27,414 nucleotides of DNA. It comes from Streptomyces thinghirensis (lineage in GTDB: Bacteria; Actinomycetota; Actinomycetia; Streptomycetales; Streptomycetaceae). The notes beneath the pieces are model-generated. The model did no database searches, was not told the origin of the DNA, and saw only the letters and a program-made list of their open reading frames with translations. This document shows, one piece after another, positions 18,556 to 27,155 of the stretch. Position numbers and translations under genes: made by a program. The DNA is taken from contig JAKFGP010000006.1 of the NCBI GenBank assembly GCA_021502835.1, positions 1 through 27,414 on the forward strand. The letters run 5' to 3'. How positions within the stretch are numbered: the first letter of the stretch is position 1; every line of letters begins with the position of its first letter.

Positions 18556-19535
18556 ATGACCACGACACCACAACGCACTCCCGCCGCCTCGACACGGCCA
18601 CTCGCACGCGGCCCAGCCGAGCCGCCGCCCGTGCACTGACAGGTGAGGACCCTGCCCTGCGGGGGCGTACCGGGTGTGCCGCCGCGTCACACGAGTGCAC
18701 GATCCCGCGATTTACGCCCTCGTCCAACTGATGCCGGCCGTACTGCGTCCGGCGTGCTGGGCGTTGTTGGCGGCCGCCAGCGTCCTCGACGACCTGGCAG
18801 ACGAACCGGATGTGGAACTGGCCGAGCGCGCGGCCCGCGTCGAGGCATGGACCGGGGCACTGCAGCACGACCTGGCAGCAGGCGCGAGCACCGATCCGAT
18901 CCGCTACGCGCTGGTGGACACGGCGGGACGGTGGCGTCTGGACCTGACCAGCCTGCAGGGCGCCATGGCTCGTACGCGGGCGGACGCCCACGGTCTGCGC
19001 TTGCCGACTGGGCCGCGTGGCGGGCCTGGTGCAACAAGGAGATCGTGCCCTGGGTCGACCAGGTCCGGCACCTGTTCGAGCAGGCCGGCGCGCCCATGAC
19101 GCCCGGCTGGACCGACAAGCCGACTACGAACACTTCGTCGACGGCGCCCAGCTCACCGATGTCCTCACCGACCTGAGCACCGACCTCGCCCAGGGCCTCC
19201 TGCTCCTGCCGCAAGAAGCACTGAAGCCCTTCCCCGGCGCAGAAGGGGACCTCCTCCAAGGACGCTGGAGTCCACCTGTCGCGGCCTTGATCACCGAGCT
19301 GACAGCCCTGGCGCGCCAACGAGTGACCAGACCCGCCATGACGAGAGGTATGCACCCCGGAGCGGGCATCGTGCTCGACACGGCGGCCAGCCTGATGCGG
19401 GCCCAGCTCGACGCCGATCGATGCGGCCGGCCCCACCTTGTGACCCGCCCCCCGCGTCTCTCTCTCGTGGCCCGCGCCCGCGTGCTGGCCCCCGCCCGCC
19501 TGCGTTCCTCCATGGCCTGGAGCCTGACCCCCTGA
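18556..19535 (+). CDS. Squalene/phytoene synthase family enzyme (frameshifted)
   Basis: ATG at 18556 gives MTTTPQRTPAAST and lies 13 bases after the permease stop. The product is about 325 residues. A first aspartate-rich site is seen in AASVLDDLADEPD, preceded by YRVCRRVTRVHDPAIYALVQ. A second, QLTDVLTDLSTDLAQG, corresponds to the QLxNxxxDxxxD site of squalene/phytoene synthases, followed by the family-typical LLLPQEAL. These enzymes join two prenyl diphosphates head to head, using Mg2+ held by the two Asp clusters. Indels occur near 18640, 19000, 19110 and 19420. The stop is two bases before the next start. Whether it makes squalene, phytoene or another C30-C40 product cannot be read from the sequence. 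Confidence 0.82.
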
Positions 19536-19537
19536 CC

Positions 19538-20404
19538 ATGCCAGGCTCCCCCACGCCCCGCAGTCACCACGAACCTTCCGAGCCCGGCGGCCCGAGATTC
19601 CGGCCTGCGACCACCTCCACCCCACCCCAGCGGCGCTCGGCCCCGCAGATCGCCGCCGACCGGATGCCCACCCACGTGGCGGTCATCATGGACGGCAACG
19701 GCCGCTGGGCCGAGCAGCGCGGCCGCTCCCGCTCCGAAGGCCACCGCGCCGGCACTGCCGCTGCCCACGACATCGTTTACGGCGCCCTGGAAATCGGACT
19801 GCGCCACCTGACCCTCTACGCGTTCTCCACCGAGAACTGGAAACGCAACACCGAAGAGGTCACGGCGATCCTGGCCGGGCTCCAAAAGGAACTCGACGAA
19901 GACCCCTTCCGTGACCTCGACGTGCGCCATCGGTGGTCGGGCAGACCCGACGGACTGCCCGAAGAACTCGTCCAGGCCCTCGTGCGTCTTGAACGCCGCA
20001 CCAGCAACCGCACCGCACTGACCCTCACCGCGTGCATCAACTACGGCGGCCGCCACGAGATGACCCAGACCGCCGCAGCACTCCTCCAGGCAGCCCGAGA
20101 AGGCGACGTGGACCCACGACTCCTCAGTGAGGCCGACTTCGCCCGCCACCTGCCCCACCCCGACATGCCGGACGTGGACCTGCTGTGGCGCCCCGGCGAC
20201 GAGCAGCGCACCTCCAACTTCCTGCCCTGGCACGCCGCCTACGCAGAGCTGTACTTCACGCCCGGCCACTGGCCCGACATGGACCGACGCGACCTGTGGC
20301 AGGCCATCACCGAGTACAGCCGACGCCAGCGCCGCCACGGCGCCGTCCCCGCCCCCCTCACCTCCCCCGAAAACCACCATTCGCCCCCCTCATGCCCCAC
20401 CTGA
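19538..20404 (+). CDS. cis-Prenyltransferase (undecaprenyl diphosphate synthase family)
   Basis: This is one of the few long intact genes: 288 residues from ATG 19538, with a ~40-residue Pro-rich extension before the catalytic core. Motifs are HVAVIMDGNGRWAEQRG with the catalytic Asp, LTLYAFSTENWKR, ACINYGGRHEM and the diphosphate-binding LLWRPGDEQRTSNFLPWHAA followed by YAELYFTP. The enzyme adds isopentenyl units in cis to an allylic diphosphate. The usual IRTxGExRxSNF motif appears here as LWRPGDEQRTSNF, a moderate variation that keeps the two Arg residues. Position between a head-to-head synthase and a trans-prenyl synthase suggests specialised terpenoid or carrier-lipid metabolism, not the housekeeping copy. 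An internal ATG at 19664 would remove the extension. Confidence 0.92.
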   Translation: MPGSPTPRSHHEPSEPGGPRFRPATTSTPPQRRSAPQIAADRMPTHVAVIMDGNGRWAEQRGRSRSEGHRAGTAAAHDIVYGALEIGLRHLTLYAFSTENWKRNTEEVTAILAGLQKELDEDPFRDLDVRHRWSGRPDGLPEELVQALVRLERRTSNRTALTLTACINYGGRHEMTQTAAALLQAAREGDVDPRLLSEADFARHLPHPDMPDVDLLWRPGDEQRTSNFLPWHAAYAELYFTPGHWPDMDRRDLWQAITEYSRRQRRHGAVPAPLTSPENHHSPPSCPT

Positions 20405-20628
20405 CCTGGCCCCCGCCATCGCGCACAATGAGCAGCCGGCGTCTCATGCGCCCTTCCCCCGGCATTCCGCACCGACGCGTCTCACGGCGGTCCATCGAGT
20501 CCTGAGAGGCCGTCACCGATGAAGTTGAGTACCGGGACGTCTGCGTCCGCCCGCGCGCAGCCGGCAGTTCTCAATCTCCCCGCCGCGACGGCTTTTGCCG
20601 CGGGGCCCGCACGGACAATGCAGCTGAC

Positions 20629-21720
20629 ATGGCACTCGCCCTTCCCGTGCCGGAGACCGGCCTGGACCTGACCGGCTTCAGGGACACAGTCGAGGATCTC
20701 CTCGCCGGCTTCCTGGACCGCAAGGCCCCCGCCCGCAGACAACGGTGGATCGCCGGACCTGGCCGCGCCGCTGCGCCACTTCCTTGACGCGGGCGGTAAA
20801 CGCATCCGTCCGCCTGGCCTTCGTCGGCTGGCACGCAGCCGGCGCCACCGGCGATCCGCGCACCGTAGTCCACCTGGCGGCGTCACTGGAGCTGTTCCAC
20901 GTGTCCGCCCTGATCCATGACGACGTCATGGACTCTTCCGCCCTGCGCCGAGGACGCCCCACCGTCCACCGCGCACTCGCCCGCGCCCTTCAAGGCGACG
21001 ACAGCGGTGTCTCCGCCGCGGCAGCCGCCCGGTTCGGCGAGGGCGCGGCCAGTCTCATCGGTGATCTCGCCATGGTGTGGTCAGACGAACTCCTGCTCGA
21101 AGGTGAGACGAATCCCAAGCAACTGGCCGCGCTCTGGCCGACGCTGCACGCCATGCGCTCGGAGATCGTTCTGGGCCAGTACCTGGATCTGCGGGCCACC
21201 GGAGACGCCTCGCCGGACGTAAGCAGGGCGCTGAGGATCGGCCGCTACAAGACCGCGAAGTACACCGTGGAACGTCCTTTGCACCTCGGCGCGATTGTGG
21301 CCGGAGCGGACCAGAGTCTCCTGGACCAGCTCTCCGCATACGCACTACCGCTTGGGGAGGCGTTCCAGCTGCGAGATGATCTGCTGGGTGTTTTCGGCGA
21401 CCCCGCGGTTACGGGAAAGTCAGCTCTCGAAGATCTGCGCGACGGCAAAGCGACAGTCCTCACCGCTCTCGCTCTGCAGACGGCGACTCCTCAGCAGCGC
21501 AGGGCACTCACTGACTGGTTGGGCAAGCCCCACCTCACCGAGGAACAGGCTGCTGTCGCCCGGCGTATCATTGCGGCAACCGGCGCGCCGGCCCAGGCGG
21601 AGGAAATGATCGCGACCCGCTACCGCACGGCGATGGACGCGCTCGATGACGCGCGCGCTGCCCTGCGCCGCGCGTCGAGCCCTCCGCGACATCGCCGAGG
21701 CCGCCACCCGTCGCACCACA
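20629..21720 (+). CDS. Trans-polyprenyl diphosphate synthase (FPP/GGPP synthase type)
   Basis: ATG at 20629 gives MALALPVPETGLDLTGF; an ATG at 20520 is possible if an indel lies between. One frameshift near 20740 leads into HFLDAGGKRIRPRLAF. The first Asp-rich motif is ALIHDDVMDSS, the second is FQLRDDLLGVFGDPAVTGKS, and YKTAKYTVERPLHLG lies between them. This is the full signature of a chain-elongating trans-prenyl synthase making an all-trans allylic diphosphate with Mg2+. The C-terminus shifts frame near 21680 to ALRDIAEAATRRTT and then runs without a proper stop into a helicase-tail scrap. The last few residues may therefore have been altered by recombination. It would supply the two upstream prenyl-chain enzymes. 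Confidence 0.88.
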
Positions 21721-21778
21721 TGGCATTGCCCTGCTCACACCCGCCCGAGGTGCCGAGGCGAACCGCGCATGCCGGGCA

Positions 21779-21973
21779 CGGACCGGCCGGTGCCAAGGCG
21801 CCACGGCAAAGATCGCGGCCAACGGCTAACCAGAGCCGGTGATCGTGAAGCTGGGCGTATGGATCTCGAACACCAAGATGAGGCGCGACAAGCTCACCGT
21901 CGAACAGCTCGCCGCGCTGGCGGAGCTCGGGCTGGAGTGGGCAAGGCCGGCGACGGTCCCGGGACGCCCCTGA
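21779..21973 (+). pseudogene. Second helicase-associated tail fragment
   Basis: This fragment of about 60 residues reads PVPRRHGK, then after an indel VIVKLGVWISNTKMRRDKLT and VEQLAALAELGLEWARPA, with TGA at 21971-21973. It matches the end of the helicase remnant at 13340-13497 (VPVKLGVWIS, then LDADQLEALRKLGARWA), including an identical 20-base block at 21845-21864 and 13395-13414. It is a diverged paralogue, not an exact copy. It directly abuts the prenyl synthase 3' end, indicating a recombination junction. Confidence 0.75.
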
Positions 21974-22000
21974 CCACTTTCTTGCGCCGTAACCGGTGCC

Positions 22001-22018
22001 CGGGCCTCTCAAGGCCCG
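22001..22018 (+). terminator. Hairpin after the helicase-tail fragment
   Basis: A perfect 7-bp stem (CGGGCCT against AGGCCCG) with a CTCA loop lies 28 bases after the TGA. It lies about 95 bases beyond the convergent - strand gene stop, so it could serve both directions. Confidence 0.55.
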
Positions 22019-22112
22019 CGGACCGGTGCTGTGTGTGCCGGGGCGATGTTCTTATCAGGGGTGCAAGACGTCTGGGGAACGAGGCGGTGGGTGCTCCACG
22101 GTCCAGCGACCT

Positions 22113-23100
22113 TCAATGTTCTGACTGGGCGGAAATACGTCGTACTCCAAGATGGACTGAGGAGCAGAATGCGTCTGCCCGTCCCACGGTTTGGGCTGAC
22201 CTGGGCTGTTTGGCTCCAGTGCTGGGATCGTGCTCTGGATGGTGGATCACGAACTCGTCAGCTACGTCGTAGGCCACCTCCACGAGCGCGAAGCCAATGG
22301 CGCCCCTCTGCGTGCATCAGGTGCTCCACGTGCTTACGCCGGTCGGTGCCCCGAGTGGCGGGGCCGGGTAGGAACAGAAAACGGTGAGAGTCCAGCGGGA
22401 GCAGGATGTCGCTCAGTGCGGCGGCGCGCAGCCGGTCTTCATCGTCGGGGCGGTTCCATATGGCGATCGGGGTATCGCTGGTTAGCAGGCACATGTCGCT
22501 GAAGCCCAGCGCCCACGGACGTGCTTCCAGCGTGAGCGCCAACGTGACGATGTTCTCGACGATGTAGCGCAGGTGAGGGTTGCTCTGTGCGAGCGTGTGC
22601 ACTTTCTGCGGCATGTCGGTGATGTTCGGTGCTTCGGTCTGCTGGTGGGTGAGCCGTTTGCGCTGGCGCGTTGTGCGCAAGATCTGGGCAGCCATCCACC
22701 AGGCTAGGACGTGGCGCTGGTCCGGGCTCAGCGGCCAGTGCGGTGTGATGACGCCCAGTCCGGGTCGTGCAGGAGGACCTTCAGTACTGTTTCGGCTTGT
22801 CCCTCAAGGGAGGTGAACAGTTCCTCGACATGATGGTGAGGGGCCCCTTCGGCACTGAGCCCCCAGTAGTAGCCAGTCTCAGCAGCGATGCCGGTGGGCG
22901 TCACGGTGAACGGTTCATTGATCTTGTCGAGCCGTCGCACCTTCAGCTCGTACTTTCGCCGTGCAACGTGCTGGGCGAAGTGCTTCAGGTACATCTGCGG
23001 CACTGTGTGATCCCGGGTGCCCGCCTGCCTTGGCCGCACGCTTCCCCGACGACGCCTTACCCACCGGCTGCCCTCCCCGCCGGCTTTTCACGCCAGTCAT
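22113..23100 (-). CDS. DUF4238 domain protein (frameshifted)
   Basis: ATG at 23100 gives MTGVKSRRGGQPVGKASSGK, then AGTRDHTVPQMYLKHFAQHV, the characteristic HxVPxxYLxxF start of DUF4238. It continues KYELKVRRLDKINEPFTVTP, IAAETGYYWGLSAEGAPHHH, HVLAWWMAAQILRTTRQRKR, NPHLRYIVENIVTLALTLEA and LLTSDTPIAIWNRPDDEDRL, and ends near FALVEVAYDVADEFVIHHPE and HDPSTGA. Three indels are needed (about 23020, 22735 and 22300). The ILTSDxP-type strand and the PLxxxRxLFL segment are typical of the family. The function is not established. It is 50 bases downstream of the large - strand unknown gene, so the two are probably co-transcribed. Confidence 0.75.
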
Positions 23101-23149
23101 GCACGCAACCCAGCAGAGAGTGTCAGGATTTGCGGGCACTGCAGTCTGT

Positions 23150-24804
23150 CTACTGGCTGGCCTGGTGCTGTACCTCGGCATGCTGGGCGAGCGCACTCAG
23201 GGCGTCACCGGTCAGCGTGAGTACCTGCACGAACTGCTCATCGGGTCTCAACGCGTCCAGGCCGGCGCGCGTGAGAGTGGCGTGCCAGCCCTTTCCCCGA
23301 AGATGAGCCGGCCCGGTGGAACGGAGGCCTTGCAGGATGCGCAACGGGCGGATCAGCGCGTCGCTGTCACCTCCGCTGGAAGAGACCCACGTTTCGAGGC
23401 AGCTGATGCTTTGCGCTTTGACGTCGGTCACGCTGGGAAGACGCCGGAGGGCCTTGACGTTCAGGTAGTCGATGACCCCTTTGGCGAGCAGCAGTATGAG
23501 GGTGTCGGCTTCGTGCTGCTCGCTGCTGGTGGGCATGTGCAGGCCCTCAAAGGCGATTTGGTCGGCGGGGTGCCATGGCTTGTAGACCGCTTGTCCCAGA
23601 AGCGTTTCCCAGGGCGGTGCTGAAGTGCTCTCGTGCGGCGAACAGCCCGCGTAGCGGATCGGGCGGTCCGTCGGTCCATCGTCCGAGGATGTCGCGGTCG
23701 AAGCGGCCCTCATCGCGTCCTCCGCTGGGCGGGACGTTGAAGCTGAGCCAGTGATCGCGTTCTTCGGCTGGCAGGTCGCGGCCGAGGTCTCCGAGGTAGA
23801 CCTCGATGAGACCGTCGGGGTTGGTGCCGATGGAGATGCCCCAGAGTGCCAGGCAGCTCAGGCGGCCGTTCTCGATGCGGTAGCGGGACGGCTGAGAGGT
23901 GTACCGATTGAGGACTTCACGCCGGAAGTAGACCCGGGTCAAGTAGTGCGGGGTGCCGCGGTCGGTGAAGTAGCTGCTCAGCTTGTCGGGCTCGCACGTG
24001 GAGGTGATGCGCTTCCCGGTGTTGGGGTCGATGGCGACCGTGAATTCCTGGAATCGTCGTTCGGAGGTGTGAGGGCGGGCCAGGTCAGCTGGTTCTGCGT
24101 CAATGGGCAGAACAATCTGCTTTCCGACCAGCCGTACGAAGCCCGGGCGGCCCACTGAGTGGATGTCTCCGCTGTGGAAGGCGAAGTGCCGCAGGTCGGA
24201 GCGGTCACTTGCGTCGATCGTCGGGTCGGGTACGTGATCGAGCCTGGTGATGCGGTCATGCTGGATCACCAGCAGGCGGCAGCGCGCGGCGAGGTAGGCG
24301 GCGCAGCGGCAGGGCCGCGATGTCGATGCACAGCTCGGTGTCGGTGCGGCCGGGTGCGCACCAGTTCGTGATCACGGCCAGCATCGTCGAGGAGTACCAG
24401 GAGCCATCGTTCCTGGGGATGGCGTCGAGTACCACAGGAACGAGGGGGCGAACTCCAGGGTCGGTTCGGCGAGCCCGTGATGGGAACGAAACTGTACGAA
24501 GAACTCGCGTGCTCCTCTTCGTCTCGCAGTCCTCTTCGAAGACCGTGCGTTCCTCCGGGTAGAAGGTGCTGATCCCGCGGCGCCGATCGCTGCCTGGCTC
24601 CAGGGTGTACTCCTGCAGGGCATGTTCCCGTGCCGCAGGAGGGACTAGGTAGCTGCTGATTCCCCAGTCGAAGCGGTCCTGGACGGGCTTTCCGAGGACC
24701 GTGACCCACTCGGTGGGCGTGGCGGTAAGCGGAGCCAGGTAACCATCCGGCCTCGCGTGTTCGGGAAGGTCGTCACAGCTTCCGCTGCTGTAGATCATCG
24801 CCAC
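23150..24804 (-). CDS. Large hypothetical protein of about 550 residues, frameshifted
   Basis: GTG at 24804 gives MAMIYSSGSCDDLPEHARPD and then DRFDWGISSYLVPPAAREHA, EFFVQFRSHHGLAEPTLEFA and YSSTMLAVITNWCAPGRTDT. Further on come ITRLDHVPDPTIDASDRSDL, RYRIENGRLSCLALWGISIG, LIEVYLGDLGRDLPAEERDH, HWLSFNVPPSGGRDEGRFDR, ADTLILLLAKGVIDYLNVKA and DEQFVQVLTLTGDALSALAQ. The mix of beta-rich N-terminus and helical C-terminus is that of a soluble multi-domain protein, but I do not recognise the family. Indels lie near 24480, 24270 and 23590. There is no obvious Shine-Dalgarno; a TACACT box sits just upstream, so the mRNA may be leaderless. Confidence 0.6.
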
Positions 24805-24850
24805 GACTACGAGTGTAGGAAAGAGGAGAGCGACCCCTGCGCACGGCTTT
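24805..24850 (-). promoter_or_regulatory. Possible promoter for a leaderless transcript
   Basis: On the - strand TACACT (forward positions 24812-24817) lies seven bases before the GTG at 24804. A vegetative-type -10 at this distance would start transcription at or next to the start codon. No TTGAC-like -35 is clear, and no ribosome binding site is present. Confidence 0.3.
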
Positions 24851-24864
24851 CGTCCGAGTGCCGT

Positions 24865-25145
24865 CTCACCCGGCTACCGTGAGCTGGAGGCCGGCGAGCT
24901 GATCCGCACCCGTCAGGGCGCGGGCACCCGGGTGGCGGCGCCGCCCACCGGCCCGACCCGACCGCATACTGTCCAACTCGCCACTTCGCCCGTGACTTCA
25001 CATCGTCCGCCCGCGCCCTGGGCGCCGACACCGAGGCCAGTCTGGCCGCCGTCCGCGACGCCTTGGGCCCGACCGTGCCTAGACACTTCGCGGGCCCGGG
25101 ATCTCAACGAGCTGCGCTGCCCTACTGGACTCTTGAAACAGAGTC
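24865..25145 (+). pseudogene. 3' fragment of a GntR-family (YtrA-like) regulator
   Basis: The frame begins at PGYRELEAGELIRTRQGAGT, the second half of a GntR winged helix (recognition-wing part). It shifts near 24980 into LARDFTSSARALGADTEASL and AAVRDALGP, the short helical tail of YtrA-type members. The N-terminal HTH is missing, so the fragment cannot bind DNA normally. Its left boundary lies next to the promoter region of the large - strand gene, and its right boundary abuts the DNA ligase fragment. Both are scraps, consistent with past rearrangement. Confidence 0.6.
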
Positions 25146-25445
25146 CCTCAAGGCCGGCTGACGTCCAGGTGAGCCACTCCCCGCGCGGTGGCCGGCTCGG
25201 TAGTTGACGGGCACAGCGTGAACGGCGCGGACAGGGCAGCTTCGGCGAACAACGTCTCCAGGGCAGCCCTGCGCCGGGGTACGGCCACGCCGTGACTTCT
25301 GCTGCGCCGGGCAGGTGCAGCACGTCCAACACGACCAGGTGCGCGGGCCGACGTGCCGCGGCCGCCAGGGCGCTGGCACGCGCGGCGGCGGGCCAGGCGC
25401 AATCGCCGGGCGACCGCCCGGGGGGGAGCAGACGGCCCTGCGACG
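25118..25445 (-). pseudogene. Internal fragment of an ATP-dependent DNA ligase
   Basis: Read across three or four indels the - strand gives ARRLRLARRRAS, ALAAAARRPAHLVVLDVLHL, PGAAEVTAWPY, RRRAALETLFAEAALSAPFT, LCPSTTEPATARGEWLTWTS and AGLEGLCFKS. This matches the central adenylation-domain region of actinobacterial ATP-dependent DNA ligases: a P-AHxVxFDVLxLxG strand, then WPYxxRRxxLExLF, and the motif IV-like GLEGLCFK lysine. The KxDG adenylation motif and the OB domain are absent at either side. The piece is about 100 residues of a ~320-residue enzyme, so it is not functional. Confidence 0.65.
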
Positions 25446-25549
25446 ACGTGATCAGACTGCACAGCTCATGGCGGCAGACCGTCTCGCCGAAAGACGCCAA
25501 CGCCCGCCCACACGACCGCTACCGTGATCGCTCGACCTTGGGGGATTTC

Positions 25550-26099
25550 GTGGATATCGCAGCCCTGGTGGTGTCGATCACAGCGTTGGCCGCCACCCTC
25601 CTTACGTCCCCTTCGCCAGCTCGCACTAGCCCGGCATCGCGAACACACCTGCCTGCGGTCGTGGGCCTCTTCCAGGAACACCGCGGTGCTGAGCTTGCCC
25701 GCGCTCGTCACATCGTCGCTAACGAACTGGTCGGCCGAGACCTGTCGGATGGACTGGCCGCCGTGCCCGAGGAATACAGGCAGCACGTTCTCAACCTGTG
25801 CTGGTTCTACGACAACATCGGCGCATTGGTTGCGCACGGCGTAGTACCACTCGCCCCGGTTTCCGGGCTACCTCGGAGGCTCGGTGATCGAAACCTGGAA
25901 GATCGTGCGGCCGATGGCCCTGGCCGAACGCGAAAAACGTCGGCAGCTCCAGTTCCGCGACCCCGAGCGCTGGCAGGCCTACTACGAGAACCTGTACTAC
26001 CTAGTAGTCACCACGCCACCGCACGAGGCCCGGGCGAAATCTTCACGGTGGTGCCGCGCCGGTTCACGACACAGGCTCGCAAGACCAGGGCCGGGGTAG
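25550..26099 (+). CDS. DUF4760-like membrane protein (frameshifted)
   Basis: GTG at 25550 follows TTGGGGGA and gives VDIAALVVSITALAATLLTS, a single N-terminal membrane helix. The soluble part reads VVGLFQEHRGAELARARHIV, ANELVGRDLSDGLAAVPEEY, NLCWFYDNIGALVAHGVV and LAPVSGYLGGSVIETWKIV, then RDPERWQAYYENLYYLVVTT. The CWFYDNIGALVAHGVV block is characteristic of DUF4760-like proteins. Indels occur near 25630 and 25855. The length of about 180 residues is in the family range. The function is unknown. Its C-terminus after TPPHEARAK is uncertain because the frame may shift again before 26099. Confidence 0.65.
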
Positions 26100-26174
26100 C
26101 ACAGTTCCTGTCGGAGCGCCCCATCCGCCATAGTCGGAACGCGCTCAGCACCCCGTTCTCCGCCGCCACAGGGT

Positions 26175-26345
26175 CTAACCGTCCTCGACCACGCAGCGGG
26201 TCAGATGCAGTCGGCCGGTGCTGGTCAGGGGGTGCGTTGCGGTGGGGCACGAGGGCCGCTCGGTCAGGTACAGAACGCCGCAGTGCGCACACCGGACCGG
26301 AAAGACCTCACCTGTTCGCGGCCCCTCAGCCGAAGTCTGGCTCAC
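26175..26345 (-). CDS. Small zinc-ribbon-like protein of 56 residues
   Basis: GTG at 26345 is preceded by AAGGG and gives VSQTSAEGPRTGEVFPVRCA. The frame continues with HCGVLYLTERPSCPTATHPL and TSTGRLHLTRCVVEDG to a TAG at 26175-26177. Four cysteines (CAHC, then Cys 19 and 34 residues later) plus histidines could bind one zinc, although the spacing is loose for a classical ribbon. Third positions are strongly GC-biased, unlike the competing frames. The family is not recognised. Its start lies about 12 bases from the presumed left end of the IS5-type element, so the IS may have separated it from its promoter. Confidence 0.55.
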   Translation of the reverse strand: MSQTSAEGPRTGEVFPVRCAHCGVLYLTERPSCPTATHPLTSTGRLHLTRCVVEDG

Positions 26346-26356
26346 TCGCCCTTACT

Positions 26357-26828
26357 GGCTCTAACAAAAAGCTGCTGATCATGAGACGGTCGGCCTCTTT
26401 GCTCGTATGTCTGGGCATGGGAAACCGTCAATCGCGGTCGTGGATCGTGTCGGATGAACTGTGGTCGCTCGTCGAGCCGTTGCTGCCGAAGCCGGGTCCG
26501 AAGAAGGTCGAGGGCAGATCGCGGGTGCCGGATTGGCAGGCCCTGTGCGGGATCCTCTTCGTCCTGCACACCGGCATCCAGTGGAGTACCTGCCCCACGA
26601 GCTCGGCTTCGCTCGGGCATGACCTGCTGGCGACGCCTGGCGGCCTGGAACGAGGCCGGCGTCTGGGACCAGCTCCACCAGCTGCTGCTGAACGAGCTGC
26701 GGTCGAAGAACCAGCTGGACTGGGAACGGGCGGTGATCGACTCCTCGCACGTGCGAGCCGCCCGACGGGGCCCAAAAGCGGGCCCAGCCCGGTCGACCGC
26801 GCACGGCCGGGCAGCAAACACCACCTAA
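26357..26828 (+). mobile_element. IS5-type insertion sequence, truncated by an IS110 element
   Basis: The left end appears near 26357 (GGCTCTAACAAAAAGC). Sixty bases later the transposase begins. Sequence identity to the IS is lost abruptly after KHHLMV at about 26828, where the IS110-type left end begins. The right half would lie beyond the window if the element was simply interrupted. Confidence 0.7.
26417..26828 (+). pseudogene. IS5-family transposase, N-terminal part
   Basis: ATG at 26417 (an ATG at 26381 is also in frame) gives SWIVSDELWSLVEPLLPKPG, SRVPDWQALCGILFVLHTGI and QW. After an indel near 26590 it reads GMTCWRRLAAWNEAGVWDQL, HQLLLNELRSKNQLDWERAV and IDSSHVRAARRG, ending RARPGSKHHLMV. 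The N-terminal DUF4096-type domain and the first catalytic Asp (in VIDSSHVRA) are present. The remaining DDE residues are absent because of the interruption, so this copy cannot transpose by itself. Related IS5/IS427 elements often use two overlapping frames, so part of the frameshift could be natural. Confidence 0.8.
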
Positions 26829-27155
26829 TGGTGAGTCGCGAGGCTGGTGAAGCCTGAAGCACCACCGGGCCCGGAGCCCTTTGATGAGACGGGCTCACCA
26901 GCCTCGTGTCGTAGCGGTGGCACGAACGCCATCGCATCGAGGATGTTCGTGGTCTGGAGCCATTCACGAGGAACACCTCCCAGCTCACCGGGAGCCTTCA
27001 AGCTCTCGAAAAGACTGAGGACCTCGTGGGTAGCTGGGGTCACGAACGGCTAATCGGATGCTGGGCCTGCAGAGCCCTTCCATTAGGGAGTCGCGTCCTC
27101 CACGGCTGTGACCAGCAAGCGAGAGGTAACTCACCGGAAGGACGCGAGACAATCC
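26829..27155 (+). ncRNA. Candidate bridge RNA region of the IS110 element
   Basis: IS110-group elements encode a structured bridge RNA in the non-coding left end upstream of the transposase. Here that stretch contains a perfect 12-bp inverted repeat, CGAGGCTGGTGA at 26839-26850 and TCACCAGCCTCG at 26895-26906, with a 44-base loop that can fold further. More structure may follow up to the ATG at 27156. The exact RNA ends and its target and donor loops cannot be assigned without both element ends. Confidence 0.4.

Noticed and set aside
19124..20380. 418-residue - strand open frame rich in Gly and Val
   Set aside because: It is a shadow of the intact cis-prenyltransferase and of the end of the squalene/phytoene synthase gene.
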